6,956 nucleotides of DNA from WFZT01 sp964398355 (GTDB lineage: Bacteria; Hydrothermota; Hydrothermia; B15-G9; WFZT01), in the NCBI GenBank assembly GCA_964398355.1, contig CAYNMM010000017.1, forward strand, positions 1 through 6,956, in the 5' to 3' direction. Every line of letters starts with the position of its first letter. The first letter of the stretch is position 1. A program made the translations under genes and the position numbers. Below, piece after piece: positions 6,433 to 6,956 of this stretch. The notes under the pieces are model-generated. The model was given only the letters and a program-made list of their open reading frames with translations. It was not told the origin of the DNA and did no database searches.

Positions 6433-6750
6433 ATGGGAGATGCATTAACGTCCTGGGGGAACACCAAAGAAAACCCAGGATGGAAAAAGAAAGTCCCTAT
6501 TGTTGCCAAAGTCAAACATTTCCTCAACGTGCTTTTTGAGGAGAGGTTCGGTAATGAGTAGAGACACACTTTTCTTGACAGCCGCCTTGGGTTTATATCT
6601 TTAATCTCTGGAAAAACTATAGGGAATTGTTATTCTGTAACGGCAGGTTTGTATTGCATCTCTCAGGGCTTGTTCACATTAATACCCATAAAATTTTTAA
6701 AAAATGACGGCTATCATGCTATGAAATACATTATTAGAGGTGGATCATGA
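6433..6750 (+). pseudogene. Membrane protein remnant with site-2-protease-like C-terminus, broken by one TAG
   Basis: A single frame of 106 codons begins at an ATG with a good ribosome-binding site (GGAGGAGGGAG, 6422-6432), 19 bases after the barrel gene. It is interrupted only by TAG at 6559-6561. The first 42 residues are soluble and Lys/Trp-rich (GNTKENPGWKKKVPIVAK). After the TAG come FISLISGKTIGN and a hydrophobic helix ending GLFTLIPIKFLKNDGYHAMK. The pattern N/T-L-x-P-x(6)-DG-Y-H resembles the zinc-ligand Asp motif of M50 site-2 proteases, and SGKTIGN resembles their SGP..N loop. No HExxH is present, so the catalytic half is missing. The frame ends in an ATGA overlap with the next gene, which supports a real former gene. 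If the TAG is real, only the 42-aa piece would be translated from this start. Family assignment is tentative and made by eye. Confidence 0.4.
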
Positions 6751-6956
6751 TAGGGGTAATCCTTGCTTTTCTCATCTCTTACGGTGGTATTACCGGGAGG
6801 GTTTACGATAGAGAGACCAAAGAGCCTTTACCAGGGGCATCTGTATATATCCCGAGTCTTAAAATTGGTGCCTCGACAAATGAACATGGCATGTATGAGC
6901 TGAAAAATGTTCCTGCAGGCGAATACAATGTTGTCTGTTCAATCCTTGGTTACAAA
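6747..6956 (+). CDS. Exported protein with carboxypeptidase-regulatory-like domain, N-terminal part (probable TonB-dependent receptor)
   Basis: Seventy codons are visible before the right edge. A very short hydrophobic signal segment (MIGVILAFLISYG, 1-13) precedes a carboxypeptidase-regulatory-like beta-sandwich. That domain shows ITGRVYDRETKEPLPGASVY (15-34), GASTNEHGMYELKNVPAGEY (41-60) and SILGYK at the edge, matching the family pattern G-x-V-x-D-x-x-T-x-x-P-L-x-G-A-x-V ... G-x-x-T-x-x-x-G-x-Y-x-L-x-x-V-x-A-G-x-Y. In didermic bacteria this domain most often opens a TonB-dependent or SusC-like outer-membrane receptor, though it also occurs in surface adhesins. The start codon ATG lies in an ATGA overlap with the broken upstream frame and has GAGGTGG (6737-6743) three bases upstream. 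Export and the domain are well supported; the receptor role is inferred. Confidence 0.8.
   Translation, partial: MIGVILAFLISYGGITGRVYDRETKEPLPGASVYIPSLKIGASTNEHGMYELKNVPAGEYNVVCSILGYK

Noticed and set aside
6554..6604. A 16-codon hydrophobic frame (MSRDTLFLTAALGLYL) overlapping the TAG
   Set aside because: It has no ribosome-binding site of its own and is better explained as an out-of-frame reading of the broken gene.
6575..6605. TTGACA with possible -10 boxes TATCTT or TTTAAT, as a promoter for the last gene
   Set aside because: The spacings (15 or 19) are poor, the boxes are imperfect, and the gene start is already coupled to the upstream frame.

Overview
The window looks like a moderately AT-rich genome of a didermic bacterium, in or near the FCB superphylum or a related candidate phylum such as WOR-3/Hydrothermae. 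The grounds are a DUF5916-type outer-membrane barrel, a carboxypeptidase-regulatory-like domain of the kind that begins many TonB-dependent receptors, a TrmFO-type (folate-dependent) tRNA methyltransferase, and strong GGAGG ribosome-binding sites on most plus-strand genes. The phylum is an inference and could be wrong.

Left part (1-2529, minus strand): a tightly coupled three-gene run. Read 5'->3' on the minus strand it is a 344-aa GT4-like glycosyltransferase, a 417-aa glycosyltransferase of the WbuB-like type, and the first 82 codons of trmFO, which runs off the left edge. Both junctions are 4-base ATGA overlaps. The first gene seems to start right behind a TATAAT box with no Shine-Dalgarno sequence, so it may be leaderless. 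The two transferases probably act in cell-surface polysaccharide or lipopolysaccharide synthesis; trmFO is a housekeeping tRNA gene that rides along.

Middle (2530-3593): about 1 kb between the minus-strand run and the plus-strand genes. It holds no convincing intact gene. It contains an 8-bp perfect hairpin, a broken stretch in two frames that vaguely resembles an E-set/CBM48-like fold, and a nest of GTTACA direct and inverted repeats surrounding a TATAAT.

Right part (3594-6956, plus strand): a probable operon. (i) A decayed radical-SAM/SPASM maturase keeps only its start and its SPASM C-terminus, with a frame disruption exactly at the CxGGCP motif. (ii) An intact 45-aa peptide with two Cys in a short C-terminal tail starts in an ATGA overlap with the maturase's restored reading frame; this looks like a RiPP precursor. 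(iii) A 662-aa exported protein has a CBM9-like N-terminus and a DUF5916 barrel. (iv) A reading frame broken by one TAG ends in a site-2-protease-like segment with a DG motif. (v) The start of an exported protein with a carboxypeptidase-regulatory-like domain overlaps (iv) by ATGA and is cut by the right edge.

The most interesting reading is an eroding RiPP locus: peptide, radical-SAM maturase, possible membrane protease, and outer-membrane components. The peptide is intact, while both presumed processing enzymes have lost their catalytic N-terminal halves. The peptide could be orphaned, or modified by enzymes encoded elsewhere. Some of the frame breaks could also be sequence errors.
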